DNA from: Prorocentrum cordatum
Lineage: Eukaryota; Sar; Dinophyceae; Prorocentrales; Prorocentraceae
Length of the DNA stretch: 32,500 nucleotides
NCBI GenBank assembly: GCA_963575745.1
Contig: CAUYUJ010015031.1
Location: 1-32,500 of the forward strand
Reading direction: 5' to 3'
Every line of letters starts with the position of its first letter. Position 1 is the stretch's first letter. This document shows positions 18,931-28,506 of the stretch, piece by piece. The notes under the pieces were generated by a model. That model was not told the DNA's origin. It made no database searches and was given only the letters and a program-made list of their open reading frames with translations. A program made the position numbers and the translations under genes.

Positions 18931-19041
18931 CAGAAGATCTTCAGGGCTCCCGTGGAGTGCGAGCTGAACGGCAACGCCCGCGATGGGGCGGGGGTCAAGG
19001 CGGGTTTTGTGCACCTGCGAGGAGTCTGTGAGGAGGCACAG
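18931..19041 (+). CDS. Unrecognised long protein, exon 3 (short)
   Basis: QKIFRAPVECELNGNARDGA, then GVKAGFVHLRGVCEEAQ, continues in the same frame as exon 2. Balanced composition ends at about 19041, where CACAG|GTGTTC offers a donor; GTCT|GTGAGG at 19027 is another. Beyond it the frame turns into Arg/Glu/Ala-rich repeat sequence. The next exon was not found, and the gene may be cut off here by repeat DNA. Confidence 0.45.
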
Positions 19042-19139
19042 GTGTTCGGTCGAGCGGGGGAGCGCGCGAGCGTGCGAGCAGGCGAGCGCCTCGAAGAGAG
19101 ATCGGAGGAACGGTTGCCCCCCCAACCTGGCAGGGTGGA

Positions 19140-19400
19140 AAAAAACAACACTGTATATATATGTAAGTGTATGCTGATTCATATGTAAATGCGTATGCGA
19201 GTAGATGTGTGTATATGTATCTTGTGGATGTACGTAGTAATGTATATGTAACCATGCGTGTAGATACATATGTAAGTTCATGTGTGAATCGATGTGTAAA
19301 GGTTTTTACGGATGTACATGTGTGCAAGTACAAGTTCGTGTGTTGATATGTGATGATGATGATGTGGTGGTGATGATGTAATTGATGGGTGAGGATCAGA
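19140..19400. repeat. TATG/TGTA-rich degenerate microsatellite
   Basis: Irregular GTATATATATGTAAGTGTAT-like sequence runs into a GATGATGATG tract (19350-19380). It is strongly A/T- and T/G-biased against the GC-rich surroundings. Confidence 0.75.
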
Positions 19401-19619
19401 AATTTGGTTGCCGTGGGCTCAAGGTTACCACCGATTTTGCTATTCAAGTAAAATGGTAGCGGATCCTAGAAACGAAAACGTCTTGAAAACGTGATCCAAA
19501 CCGCGCCCGTTGGCCCTCTGAAGCCGAGGTGGATAATGCCCGCGGCGCCCAGCGCCAATGCCCCCAGACCCTCCAATGTCAATGATTCCCGCGGCGCAAG
19601 TTCAGACGTTCGCGCTTGC

Positions 19620-20010
19620 CCAGCCCATCCGTGCGCGCGGCGGCGCTGTGCCGTCGTGCATGGAGAGGCGAAGTGGAGGCGGCCTCTGCGCCGCCGCGAG
19701 CGCGGCGGGCTTGGGCCTTCGCGAGCAGAAAACGCAGCGCGAGCCGTTCCCGCGCCGTCGCGCGCGCGGCGGCGCTTGGCCGTCGTGCGCGGAGAATTTT
19801 GACGGTGGCGACCTTTGCGCCGCCGCTCGCGCGGCGGCGCTGAGCTGCTTGCGTAAGAATGCGATGGGGGCGGCCCCTGCGCCGCCGCGCGCGCGGAGGC
19901 GCCGGGTCGCCCGCCGCGGGAAACGCAGGCGTTGGGCTGTTGCGCGCGGAGAAATATGCAGCGAGGGCAGCCTCTGCGCCGCCGCGCGCGCGGCAGGATT
20001 TGGGCGCTTT
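19620..20010. repeat. ~66-bp GC-hairpin satellite, copy 2
   Basis: Five or six units about 64-67 bp apart, with hairpin cores near 19688, 19752, 19817, 19880 and 19977. Cores are variants of GCGCCGCCGC/GCGGCGGCGC, followed by GGGCCGTCGCGCG and GAAAACGCAGCGCGAG-like spacers. Same family as 7970-8560. Confidence 0.75.
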
Positions 20011-20539
20011 GCGCAGAGACATCGCCGTCAGGCTGTCTGCTCAGTTAGCGCGCTACGGCCGCGGGGTTTGCACCGCTGGCGCCCGACAGCGTTTCGCGGA
20101 AACGCGGGCCTGTTGTAGGCTGCTTTGTCCGGTCTTAAACGCGGCTGTGTTCGACGGGCGCTGGTTTGCCCAATGATTCGACAGTGTGTTAGCGCAGGTC
20201 CGTTTGAGTGCACCATATCATTAGATGCGGTGTTTTTGTTATTCGCGTGTCTTCTAAGCTAGTTTACACATCGATTTCGGCCTTTTGCCCAGACGTGTTA
20301 GGCGCCGTTTGCAATGAAACCCTGGGAGACGACCTCAGAATTTGAAGTTCTAGATGGAAGCCATGCTGGGCCCTCGGTGCAACGGAAATCTGGACCAGAC
20401 ATTTCGCGCACCAAGAGCACGTTGACGCGAAAATGTGCGAACCAAGAGCCACGGCAACGAGCGACTAAGACGGCCCTGCCGACGCCCCTGCGGGCTCTCC
20501 TACAGACCTGACCCCCGGACATTCCCAAATCCCAAGTGT

Positions 20540-20940
20540 TTTTGGATCCTGACCCCGCCGATCTGCGTGAGGGGTGCCACCGAATTTCAGAAATGTAAGA
20601 AAAATCTTATGTTTTTGGACCCTGACCATGCCGATCTGCATGAGGGATGCCACCGATTTTCAGAAAAGTGACAAATCCCTTGTGATTTTGAACCCTGACC
20701 CCGCTGATCTGCGTGAGGGGTGCCACCGAATCTCAGAAATGTGGCAAATCCCTTGTGTTTTTGGACCCTGACCCCGCCGATCTATGTGAGGGATGACAAA
20801 TTGCACCTACCCCAGCAATTCAGACAATACGATTTGGGCGTGGTAGCAATACCGTTTTGGGCCTCCCCCCCTCGCGCAGTCCATCAACAAGGACAGTAAG
20901 CAGCAAGTAGCTAACAAGGAACAGCAAGCAGCAATAATCA
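20540..20940. repeat. ~72-bp tandem repeat plus conserved tail, copy 2
   Basis: Units start near 20550, 20624, 20696 and 20770. They are followed by the same tail as copy 1 (CCCCAGCAATTCAGACAATA, then CTCGCGCAGTCCATCAACAA), in direct orientation to 4433-4805. Sequence identity ends at about 20935. Confidence 0.85.
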
Positions 20941-21074
20941 TAACTGTAACAGTGGATACTGGAAGCTGCAACCGGCACAGGAAACTGCGAACCTCCGGCC
21001 TACAGCCTGGTGGCCCCACAAGGGGGCCGGCGGATCCTCGTCCTGGCTTCGAATTTGGTTTCGGATTATCGTGC

Positions 21075-21135
21075 GAAAAACAAGCGCACGAAACCGAAAA
21101 ATGCACGGGGAATGGACGTCCGAATGATGGCGAGC
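21075..21135. repeat. Dispersed repeat with GGGAATGGACGTCCGA, copy 1
   Basis: CGCACGAAACCGAAAAA, then GGGAATGGACGTCCGA and ATGATGGC, matches 21877-21935 in the same direction. GGACGTCC is itself a palindrome. Confidence 0.65.
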
Positions 21136-21217
21136 TGGGCGAGAACCCAGCGAATCCACTCAACGATTGACCCAGGTCGTAAGGAATGACCCCCAGAGGT
21201 GAGATAATTGCCTCGTG

Positions 21218-21412
21218 ACAGACAAGTGGGCGACGCAAACAAACGGGTTCGTCTGCGCCGGCATTGGTGCGTACGTTGCCCGCGTAAGCTCGCGCGTAAG
21301 TAAGCGACCTCGTTTCCATCGTAGCGTGCCGCGCTGGCTGACCGCGTAAGCCGCCGCGTAAGGTCGCTATGTTATCTCGCGCAAGCCCCGTTACTCTTCG
21401 TCGCTCATGTAG
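21218..21412. repeat. ~195-bp dispersed repeat, copy 1
   Basis: It begins GACAAGTGGGCGACGCA and contains CGCGTAAGCTCGCGCGTAAG, CCGCGCTGGC and TAAGCCGCCGCGTAA. It ends CTCGCGCAAGCCCCGTT and TTCGTCGCTCAT. A second copy with scattered differences is at 30004-30194. Confidence 0.75.
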
Positions 21413-21539
21413 GGGCCCTTTAGTGCGAGCGTTGCTTGGCGAGTCGCCCGACCGCTCCCCAATTGCCCCTCACGACTAGATCTTCCAGTTGGTTTAGGCC
21501 TCCCAGATGGGGTCGGAGTAGATGGAGTCGGGGGATCGC

Positions 21540-21660
21540 TCCGCATTGCCGATGCATCGGCGATGCGGCGCAATGTGGGGCCCGCTTTTCTGCACGCCGA
21601 CGTCGCCGATGCATCGCCGACGTCGCAGATGCATCGGCGATGCGGGGCGATCCTCCGACC
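21540..21660. repeat. CCGATGCATCGG palindrome cluster
   Basis: Four GATGCATC cores, two within CCGATGCATCGG-like palindromes, are separated by CGACGTCGC and CGATGCGGCG. Translation in several frames gives MHRRC/RCIGDA-like peptides, so open frames here reflect the repeat. Confidence 0.6.
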
Positions 21661-21876
21661 CCGGCCAGGAGGCCTCCAGTTGGCCGCGAGGAGCCGCAGG
21701 GGCTGCTGGGGCAGAGGCCAGGCGCCTCAGATTGGAGAAGGCCGCGTTCTCGGGGTCAAACTTTTTGGCGCCGCGGCCCTGCGCGCGGCGCCCCGGCGCA
21801 GAGGGCTTGCCATCGCTCGGACGTGTGCATTGTTCGTCGGCGGGGACTGTCAGGGAGCATCCTGGAGCATCCGGTG

Positions 21877-21935
21877 AAAAAAACACGCGCGAAACCGAAC
21901 AAAAAAACACTGGGAATGGACGTCCGAGCGATGGC
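21877..21935. repeat. Dispersed repeat with GGGAATGGACGTCCGA, copy 2
   Basis: CGCGCGAAACCGAACAAAA, then CACTGGGAATGGACGTCCGA and GCGATGGC. Direct copy of 21075-21135. Confidence 0.65.
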
Positions 21936-22035
21936 CAGAGGATTGGACGGCCGCCCACCGCGCGCGCGCGCGTCCGGCCGGGGCCTCGCCGAGCGCGCGC
22001 TCCGCGCGGGGAGACCCCGGGGAGCCGGCACGGAG

Positions 22036-22081
22036 CCGCACGCGCGCACGCGCGCACGCGCGCACGCGCGCACGCGCGCGG
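22036..22081. repeat. (GCACGCGC)n short tandem repeat
   Basis: About five units of GCACGCGC in a row, alternating purine-pyrimidine, which favours Z-DNA. It lies in a CGCG-rich block from 21955. Confidence 0.85.
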
Positions 22082-22487
22082 AGGTCCCGGCGAGGGAGCC
22101 CCCCCCCCCGCCCCCCGTGGCGCGCCCTCGCGGGCGCAGAGTTCCATGCGCTTCGCGGTGTCTCCGCGCCGATGCCTCCTCGGCCTCCCCGCTCCTCCCC
22201 CGGGAGGCGGCGCGGGGGCGCGAAGTGAGTCGCGCTCTCGCGCAGCGCGCTGGCGCGCGGAGCAGCGGCGGCGCCCGACGGTGGCGCCGCCAGGGGGTCC
22301 AGCGTCGCTCCCAGAAGTCAGCGCGGACTTCCGACGGTTCGTGTGCACGTCCCTGTTCTCTAACGTTCCCCCTCTCTAACCAGCATCGTGCAAGAAGCCG
22401 CAGCCCCGCGTGCGACCCCGGCAGAGGCATCGTGACCTGCCCAGCCGAATTCGGAGGGGGGTGAGGCGAGAGGGGGGATTTCCTCGG

Positions 22488-22680
22488 CCGCGCGCAGGGG
22501 GGGGGGGTATGGGGAGGGGGGAAGGCATCTTAGAAACACCCCTGCTTCTCAGAAGGCGCGGGCCTTGCCTACTGCTCCTTAGAAGGCGCGGACCTTGCTT
22601 GTACACGTAAGGCCCGCGCCTTTAAGGAGCAGCCTCCCTCTGACCCCTTCCACTCTCTGCGCGCCGCCGACCTCCGCCAG
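22488..22680. repeat. Dispersed hairpin element, copy 1
   Basis: CCGCGCGCAGGG and a G-rich stretch lead to CTTCTCAGAAGGC. An inverted repeat follows with arms at about 22573-22597 and 22608-22631 (TGCTCCTTAGAAGGCGCGG against CCGCGCCTTTAAGGAGCA) and a loop of about 10 bases. The same arrangement is found at 28507-28690. Confidence 0.7.
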
Positions 22681-22779
22681 TTTGTGTTCCCGCCATTGCT
22701 CGCTGCCCGAAGCTCATAGCGGGCGCCCTCCCCCGCAGGAGAGACGAGCGCTCGCGGCCCAGGGACGAGGAGCGCCCCA

Positions 22780-23350
22780 GGAGGGCCGCCGACGACGACC
22801 GCGGCCGCGGGGAGGCCGAGCGGTCGAGGAGAGACGACCGCCGCAGGCCTCGGCCGCCGCCGTCGCCGTGGCCGTGCCCGTCGTCGCCGTCGCCGCCTCG
22901 CCTTCGTCGCCCGCATTCCTCGGCCGCCGCCGCCGCCGTCGCCGTGTCCGTCGCCGCCGCCGCCGCCCACGCCCTCGCCTCCGCTGCCGCCGCCGTCGTC
23001 GTGCCCGTGGCCGCCGCCGCCCTGACTCTCGCCTCCGCCGCCGCCGCCATCGCCGCCAGGGGGTTCACCGAGGGGGGAGTGTCCCAAGGCGGGGTCAGGG
23101 ACCGAGCCCAGTTGGATGCTCGCGGTTCCTTCGCCCAAGGGCGGTTTGGAACGATTTGTTCCTCACAACAACCCACGTCTGCCCCTGCTCCACCTTGACG
23201 TCCCCGTCCGTCGTCCGTCGTCGTCGCCCTAGCCCCAGCCCTCGCCTCCGTCGCAGCCGCCGTCGCCGTGGCCCCCGCCTCCGTCGCCGCCCCTGTCGCT
23301 GTGTCCGTCGTCAAACCGCCGCCCTGGCCCTCGTCTCCGCGGCCGCCGCC
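22780..23350. repeat. GCC/GTC triplet-rich region
   Basis: Long runs of CGCCGCCGTC-type triplets lie at 22845-23060 and 23200-23345, separated by a less repetitive piece. The Arg-, Ala- and Pro-rich frames on both strands are products of the triplets. A similar tract is at 24726-24900. Confidence 0.6.
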
Positions 23351-23758
23351 TCGGGAGCGAGGCACTATGCGTTCGCGTGGTCGCGTGATCGATCGCGGGC
23401 TTCGAGAGGGAAGGCGCTGCGCAGGCGTGCTCGTCACTCACGAGGCTCGCATCGCGCACTGGAGGGCCACAGTCGTGTACGTGGCTGGGCGCGGTGGGCA
23501 GCGTATCCGAATTCGCGGCGCCGGCGGCGCGGCGTATCGCGCAGCTCCCCAAGGTGCCCGACTGAGTCAGGCGCCTCTTCGGGGCGCTTGCGACAGCGTT
23601 TGTCGCCCGACCTTGCTCGTCAAAAAGCGTCTCTTGTGCGGCACTGGCGCGTAAGCATTCGGAGGCCCCTCGCGGAGTCCTTGCATTGGCTCTGCGCCCC
23701 TCTCCTCCGGCGCACGGACCGCGCAGGAGGCGGCGCCGAAGTCGCCGCCAGGGTCAAA

Positions 23759-23900
23759 TCTGGCACGTCCCTCTACAGGAAGAAGTTTCAAACACAGTCA
23801 CAAAACATAGTTAGGGGATGATTTGGGTATTTTTTTGAGCACGCTTTGGCTATGTTGAAACTTGTTGCCCAACATCCGCCTGTAGGGGGACACGCCCGAC
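23759..23900. mobile_element. Short TIR element family 1, copy a
   Basis: GGCACGTCCCTCTACAGG at the left end is complementary, with a few mismatches, to CCTGTAGGGGGACACGCCC at the right end. The interior is A/T-rich. It is about 142 bp and non-coding. Related copies end at 27194 and 28114 with the same CGCCTGTA(G/T)...GCCCGAC terminus. This is the structure of a MITE. No target-site duplication could be recognised. Confidence 0.65.
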
Positions 23901-23935
23901 CGAAATTTGAGATGCCCGCGCGGATCTTCGAAAGT

Positions 23936-24277
23936 TTACAAGTTTACTCCCTCAGGTGTTCTGCGCGTGCGTATTGCAGACGCCGAAATAAGCATCGTTT
24001 TGGGTAGCCCTGTGTCGGCGAGGATCCTCTCGCAGAGATCGTACAAATCGGTGTCCAGGAAGGAAGTCATTCTTCCTGGGGATAGCGATGTTAGGATGTC
24101 AGGACCAGTCTTCAAAAGTCTCCATGATGGAGCCTCCGAGAGCATGTTCGCAACAGTGCCTGTTGTAATTTGATTGTTCCACTTGAGACATCCTCGATGA
24201 GCCGATAGTCCCCAACCGTGACGACTAGTCGAAGATGTGCGTATCGCGTGAAACATCCGCACTAGTTTAGCAACCAT
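23936..24277 (-). CDS. Small hypothetical protein or gene remnant, 113 aa
   Basis: The minus strand reads from ATG 24277 to a stop at 23936. Composition is balanced (KLVRMFHAIRTSSTSRHGWG, then LLKTGPDILTSLSPGRMTSF, then DTDLYDLCERILADTGLPKT) and unlike the Arg- or Ala-rich products of nearby repeats. An in-frame TGA lies two codons upstream of the ATG. It starts in a low-GC stretch and ends about 35 bases from the TIR element. I do not recognise a family or a functional motif. It may be one exon of a longer gene or a chance frame. Confidence 0.35.
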   Translation of the reverse strand: MVAKLVRMFHAIRTSSTSRHGWGLSAHRGCLKWNNQITTGTVANMLSEAPSWRLLKTGPDILTSLSPGRMTSFLDTDLYDLCERILADTGLPKTMLISASAIRTRRTPEGVNL

Positions 24278-24725
24278 GTTTACTCATGATGCTCTGCATG
24301 ATATGCAGTTCAGAGCTACGGTAGGAACATCGGGGGTGATAGTATAGTTTTTGGATCCCCGCCTGTCCTGCCAATTTGCCTCATTCAGCCCCAGGGATAA
24401 TCATATACAGGACTTAGGGGGGGTATTCCTTTTATTATCGTCGGCATGCTGTTACGGAAGGGGCTCGATATTCTTCGGGTCTTTCTCGGTCTTGTTCTCG
24501 TAGCGTTCCTCGTCCACGCAGGCACCTGTGGGGCCAAACAGGGGCTTCGCTCTTATTTTGCGCTCCGTATTGCAGCAGCCTGGCTGTGTGTGGGTTCCGT
24601 GCCGTCGCCGTCCTCCTGTCGTCGAGGTTTGAGGGCCAAGGGAGCTCTCCTGTGGCGTCGGCAGTGGCTCCATCTTAGGCCACCCCTGCCTTCCTGCTCG
24701 CGGACCGCGGGGGGCCTCTGGCTGG
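24278..24725. other. No supported gene
   Basis: This is a lower-GC stretch. A + strand frame from ATG 24446 (MLLRKGLDILRVFLGLVLVA) looks like a signal or membrane segment, but it runs straight into the GTC triplet tract as poly-Arg, so I do not accept it as a gene. Confidence 0.35.
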
Positions 24726-24900
24726 ACCGCCGTCGTCGCCGTCGTCGTCGCCGTCGCCTTCGCCGGCGTCGCCGTCGCCGTCGTCGGCGTCGTCGTCAGC
24801 GTCGGCCTCCGCGTCGGCGTCGTTGTTGTCGTCGTCGCCTTCGCTGTCGTCGTCGTCGTCAGGGTTGTCGTCGCCGTCGTCGTCGCCGTCCACGGAGGAG
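24726..24900. repeat. (GTC/GCC)n triplet tract
   Basis: CGTCGTCGCCGTCGTC-type triplets fill the interval almost without interruption. It reads as poly-Arg or poly-Ser on one strand and Asp/Ala-rich on the other. Confidence 0.85.
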
Positions 24901-25409
24901 AGAGGAGAAGGAGGGAGCGGGAAAGTGGCAGGGTTGGAGCAACCAGGAGCCCTGACCACCACTGGGCGTCGCAATTTCTCCACGCTGGGCGTTTCTGCCC
25001 ATTTTCGGGCTCTGGGCCGGGTACCATCACAGGGCGATCCCGCGCGAAAAAATGTGCATAAAGATTAGGGGCAGGGCTCCAGTCGATAGATTTGCCGATG
25101 TGTTGATGTATTGGCCCACGTCGGATCTCAGGGGGGGTTGAGGAGGTTGTAAGAGTCCTGAACCATGCTGTGGGAACACGCTCTGCCGCTGCCGCATGAT
25201 TGATAGCACCGGCTCGGCCCACCTTGGAGTTCACTGCGCAATGTGTTCTCAAAAATGCTTTCGCTGCCATCAGGAGGTGGAGGGGGGCGTTAGTCGGCGG
25301 CTGGGCACTGGGCCAGCCGCCGACTGCCGCCTCGTCACGCGCGCGGCCCAGCCATCTGCGAGGGGGGCCCGCACGGCATCGGCCCACAACACAAGACCCG
25401 GAAGGCCTA

Positions 25410-25600
25410 TCGTCCCTCCTCCTCCTCCTCCTCCTCTTCCATTTCCTTCTCCTCCTCCTCCTCCTCCTCCTCCTCGCCACCCTTCCTCCTCCTCCTCCTC
25501 CTCCTCCTCCTCCTCCTCCTCCTCCTCTTCCTCTGCGGCCCTCGCTGCTCCTCCTCCATCGCCGAAGGGCAGGGAGGAGGAGGAGGAGGAGGCGCGTGCA
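25410..25600. repeat. (CCT)n tract followed by (GGA)n
   Basis: CTCCTCCTC runs at 25417-25552, with short CCATTTCC and CCACCC breaks, switch to GGAGGAGGAGG at 25575-25592. Purine/pyrimidine strand bias reverses between them. Confidence 0.85.
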
Positions 25601-25794
25601 GGCCAGGGTGCCGACGGGGAGCGTGTGGAGGCGGGGACAGAGTCCTGGACCGGTGCCAGGGAGCGGATGCGAGGGGGGCGCCTTCGTCGTCGCCGTGCAC
25701 GCTGTCGTCGAGGCCTCTGTCCGTTCGCTCGTCGGGGTCGCGCGTGGCCGCCGTCGGGGTAAGGCGGAGGCTCGGAGGAGGAAAAGGTACCGCT

Positions 25795-25905
25795 ACCCTT
25801 TCCTCGTTTTCCCTGGGGCCTCTAGGAGGGCCCTCGTCGCCACCGCTGGATCCGTCTCGAAATCCTGGTCAAAGCGCACCCCCGGGAGAGGTCCAGGGAG
25901 GTGCG
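25795..25905. repeat. Fragment of the composite dispersed repeat
   Basis: CCCTCGTCGCCACCGCTGGA, then AAATCCTGGTCAAAGCGCACC and GGGAGAGGTCC matches about 4000-4085. Confidence 0.6.
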
Positions 25906-26861
25906 GTATGGGTTACCTGTTGGTTTCCCCGGGGACGAGGCTGGCGGATGGCGTCGGGCGGCGGCGCGGCTCCCGCGGCCGCAGGGACGACGGAGAGCGC
26001 CGCAGGGACGAGGAGCGCCCCAGGAGGGACGACGACGAGCGCTCCAGGACGGCGGGTCTTCTCTCCGAGGCCGGCACTGGTCCATCGCCAGCGTATGGGG
26101 GATCGGTCTTCGGGGACCTCAGGAGGCGGTGAACATGGACGTGTTCGGGCCTTGTGGGCCGAAGGTGTCTGTGTCCAGCGCCCCGAATCTCGACCCCCTA
26201 GGCGGTGGAAGTGGATGAGTCCCAGCCTCGCAGTCTCCCGTTCTTCGTTTCTCTTTGCCGACGAGCGATCCAGGCCTGCGGGTCTTCCTTCATGAAAGCA
26301 ACAGGAGCCATGAGGAGTTGGAGGAGGAGGAGGAGGAGGAGGAGGGTGTGGAGAGGCGAGGGCTCGGGCAACAGAGGCGAGGGCTGTCAGATACGCCAGA
26401 ATTCCTCGAGCGCGTCCTGAGCCAATCGCGTCGCGACCTCGTTCTCGTCGTCAGAGTGGGGGGGCCCAGCAGTCTCGCTTCTTCCCCCCGCGCGCGCGTG
26501 GCTGGATGGAGGGCTCCGTCTCGGGGGGCGATACATCGGGGTGATACCTGGGAGCGTGTGCGATACCTTGTGGGGAGTGCATGGGGGACATACACTCGGT
26601 GGGGGGGTGGGGGGCAGTGCATGAGGGCGATGCTTGGGGCCAAGGCTTGGGGGCAGTGCACGGGGGCAGCGCGTGGGGGGAATACATTGGGGCACTGCAG
26701 GGGGGGGGGGGGGCGGGCATTCTCGCCCCCGCCGCCACCCCTCCTACACGCAAGAGCTGGGCGCTGCGTCTCACATGCTGTCCCTCCTGCCTCCCTCCTC
26801 TCGGACGCCTGTCCTCCTTCCTCTCATCGGCGACGAGCGAGGGGGTGACGTGAGAAGGAGA

Positions 26862-27010
26862 AAGGCTTCTCAGAAGGCGGCGGGACTTCTCCGAACAGTC
26901 GCGCCATCTGAACAGTTGTGTGTGTGTGTGTGTCTTCGGAGAAGGCATGGGAAACTTCTCAGAAGGCCAGGGGACTTTCGTTTCAGAGAAGGCCCGCCCC
27001 TGATCCTTTT
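26862..27010. repeat. CTTCTCAGAAGG-motif repeat
   Basis: CTTCTCAGAAGGC occurs at 26868 and again at 26954, with TTCAGAGAAGGCCCGCCCC at 26982. A (TG)n run lies between (26916-26931). These motifs also mark 22488-22680, 28507-28690 and 29633-29730, so this is probably a diverged member of the same group. Confidence 0.45.
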
Positions 27011-27060
27011 CCCCCAGGGTCGACGCCGATCTCGGGCCACTCCTGTGTCGGTCCTGTGTC

Positions 27061-27194
27061 GGTGCGTGGCCACTCCTGTGCAGGAGGAGAACATCTAGTC
27101 TGGGGACGATTGTTTGATTACCTTTCTCACCATTATTCATTTCTTGATTGCTTGTTCTCCTTAAACAATCCGCCTGTATGAGGACATGCCCGAC
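27061..27194. mobile_element. Short TIR element family 1, copy b (left end decayed)
   Basis: The right end CGCCTGTATGAGGACATGCC followed by CGAC is clear. The left end is tentative (CCACTCCTGTGCAGG). The interior is A/T-rich, as in the other two copies. Confidence 0.45.
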
Positions 27195-27584
27195 CTAACC
27201 CGTGGCGTGGGTCCGCAGTCCGCGGCCAGCCGACGTCCTCGCGGGCGGCCCCTATCGACGCCGGGGGAGCCGGTGATGCATCTCGCCCCGCCAGGGGAGC
27301 GGCCGAGCGCGGTGCCGGCCCCTCTCAGCGACCACCAGCGTGTGCCGCTGCGCCCTGGCAGCGCGCCCGCGGGTGCGCCTTGGCCCTGGCCCCGTCTGCT
27401 GCCGCGGACCCCGGATCGCTGTTGCCTCGCCGCCGACGAGAAAAGTGCCATTGCGCTGGCATGTGGTTTGCGATCTGCGTCGTTGAGGCCTCGTCGGGCG
27501 TGTCCTCGGGGGCGCGGCGGAGAGCTCTGTGGAGGTCCTCCTCGCCCGCCCCCAAAAAGGGTGTGCGTTGCATACCGCAGCTGG

Positions 27585-27630
27585 GAGAAGGAGGAGGAGG
27601 AGGAGGAGGAGGAGGAGGAGGAGGAGCAGG
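27585..27630. repeat. (GGA)n microsatellite
   Basis: An uninterrupted GGAGGAGGA run of about 42 bases. The Glu-rich frame across it is a repeat product. Confidence 0.9.
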
Positions 27631-27739
27631 TGACGCTACGAGCTTCGCTCAAAGTGCGCTCAAGGGAGTCGCGTGATTCCGTTGCATCTTCGGGGGACCT
27701 CGCCCGGCCCCAGAGTCGGTGCCTCTTATCGTGCCCGAC

Positions 27740-27840
27740 GCGGGCTCGGTGCGGACTCCACGCTGAGATTTGGCGGGGACTCGACGCGGATACGACGCGG
27801 GCTCGACGCACGGATTCGACGCGGCCTCGACGTGGATAGG
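27740..27840. repeat. CTCGACGCGG short repeat
   Basis: GACTCGACGCGGATACGACG, then CGGGCTCGACGCACGGATTC and GACGCGGCCTCGACGTGGAT: about eight copies of a (C/A)GACG(C/T)GG-like motif at uneven spacing. Confidence 0.5.
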
Positions 27841-27965
27841 CGACGAGATTGGCGAGGTCCCCTGCAGGTGCCACATCAGGAGGCCAGACGCCGCGTCGGG
27901 GGCGGCCGAGGCGCGGCGCCAGTACTTTCATGACGATCTGCCTGGTCTCCCCTTCTCAGGCGTAA

Positions 27966-28114
27966 GTCGGGCATGCCCCTCTACAGGAAAAGCGTTCAAA
28001 CATAGTCAACAAATCGTCGGGATGATGTCCAGAATATGTTTGACAGTCTTGGAATATGGTTTGACCAGTTTTGATTTGTCCTCAAAAATCCGCCTGTAGG
28101 AGGACATGCCCGAC
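27966..28114. mobile_element. Short TIR element family 1, copy c (best preserved)
   Basis: GTCGGGCATGCCCCTCTACA plus GG at 27966 pairs with CCTGTAGGAGGACATGCCC plus GAC at the right end, a 22-bp terminal inverted repeat with three mismatches. The element is 149 bp, A/T-rich inside and without a coding frame. MITE-like; no clear target-site duplication is visible. Confidence 0.75.
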
Positions 28115-28506
28115 CGAACCTTAGGCGGGATAGGCTCAGGGTGGAAGGCTTCGGGCTTTCGAGGCTCGATGCCTTCGGAAGTGTTCGTCGGTTCTCGGCG
28201 ATCTTCTGGCCTCGAGATGCTTTCCATCGGCTGCGCCTCGCCGAGGGCGTTCTCTGGGTGTGCCCAGGTCGCCCCGAACGGCCGCTGGAGAGGCGAGCTA
28301 TAATGCATGGATATGTTCACCATCCGTCTTTCCCGCAGACGTTGCCCCCTTCATTCCTCATCGCCCTCCCCCGCAGCCTCAGACTCACCCTCACCCCGCC
28401 TCCCCCACTGCCGTTCGCCCTCCCCGCCATCCTGCCTCCCCCAAAGCGTTTTGGGGTCTGAGTGGGCAGTGGCCGACGCAGGGATTGCGTCAGCGATTAT
28501 TTTTCA

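Noticed and set aside
19418-19428. GGCTCAAGG as another spliced-leader relic
   Set aside because: Only nine bases match; the upstream part of the leader is missing.
21436-22464. Long Arg/Ala/Pro-rich frames on both strands
   Set aside because: They cross palindrome clusters, a (GCACGCGC)n tract and dispersed repeats, and both strands are open at once.
22549-22562. CTTCTCAGAAGG as a heat-shock element
   Set aside because: The spacing between TTC and GAA is three bases, not two, and the motif recurs only as part of dispersed repeats.
24446-24955. Membrane-like start MLLRKGLDILRVFLGLVLVA
   Set aside because: The frame runs into the GTC triplet tract as poly-Arg and has no supporting domain.
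27186-27839. 217-codon frame rich in Pro, Arg and Glu
   Set aside because: It spans a (GGA)n run and a CTCGACGCGG repeat, begins inside a TIR element and has no motif.
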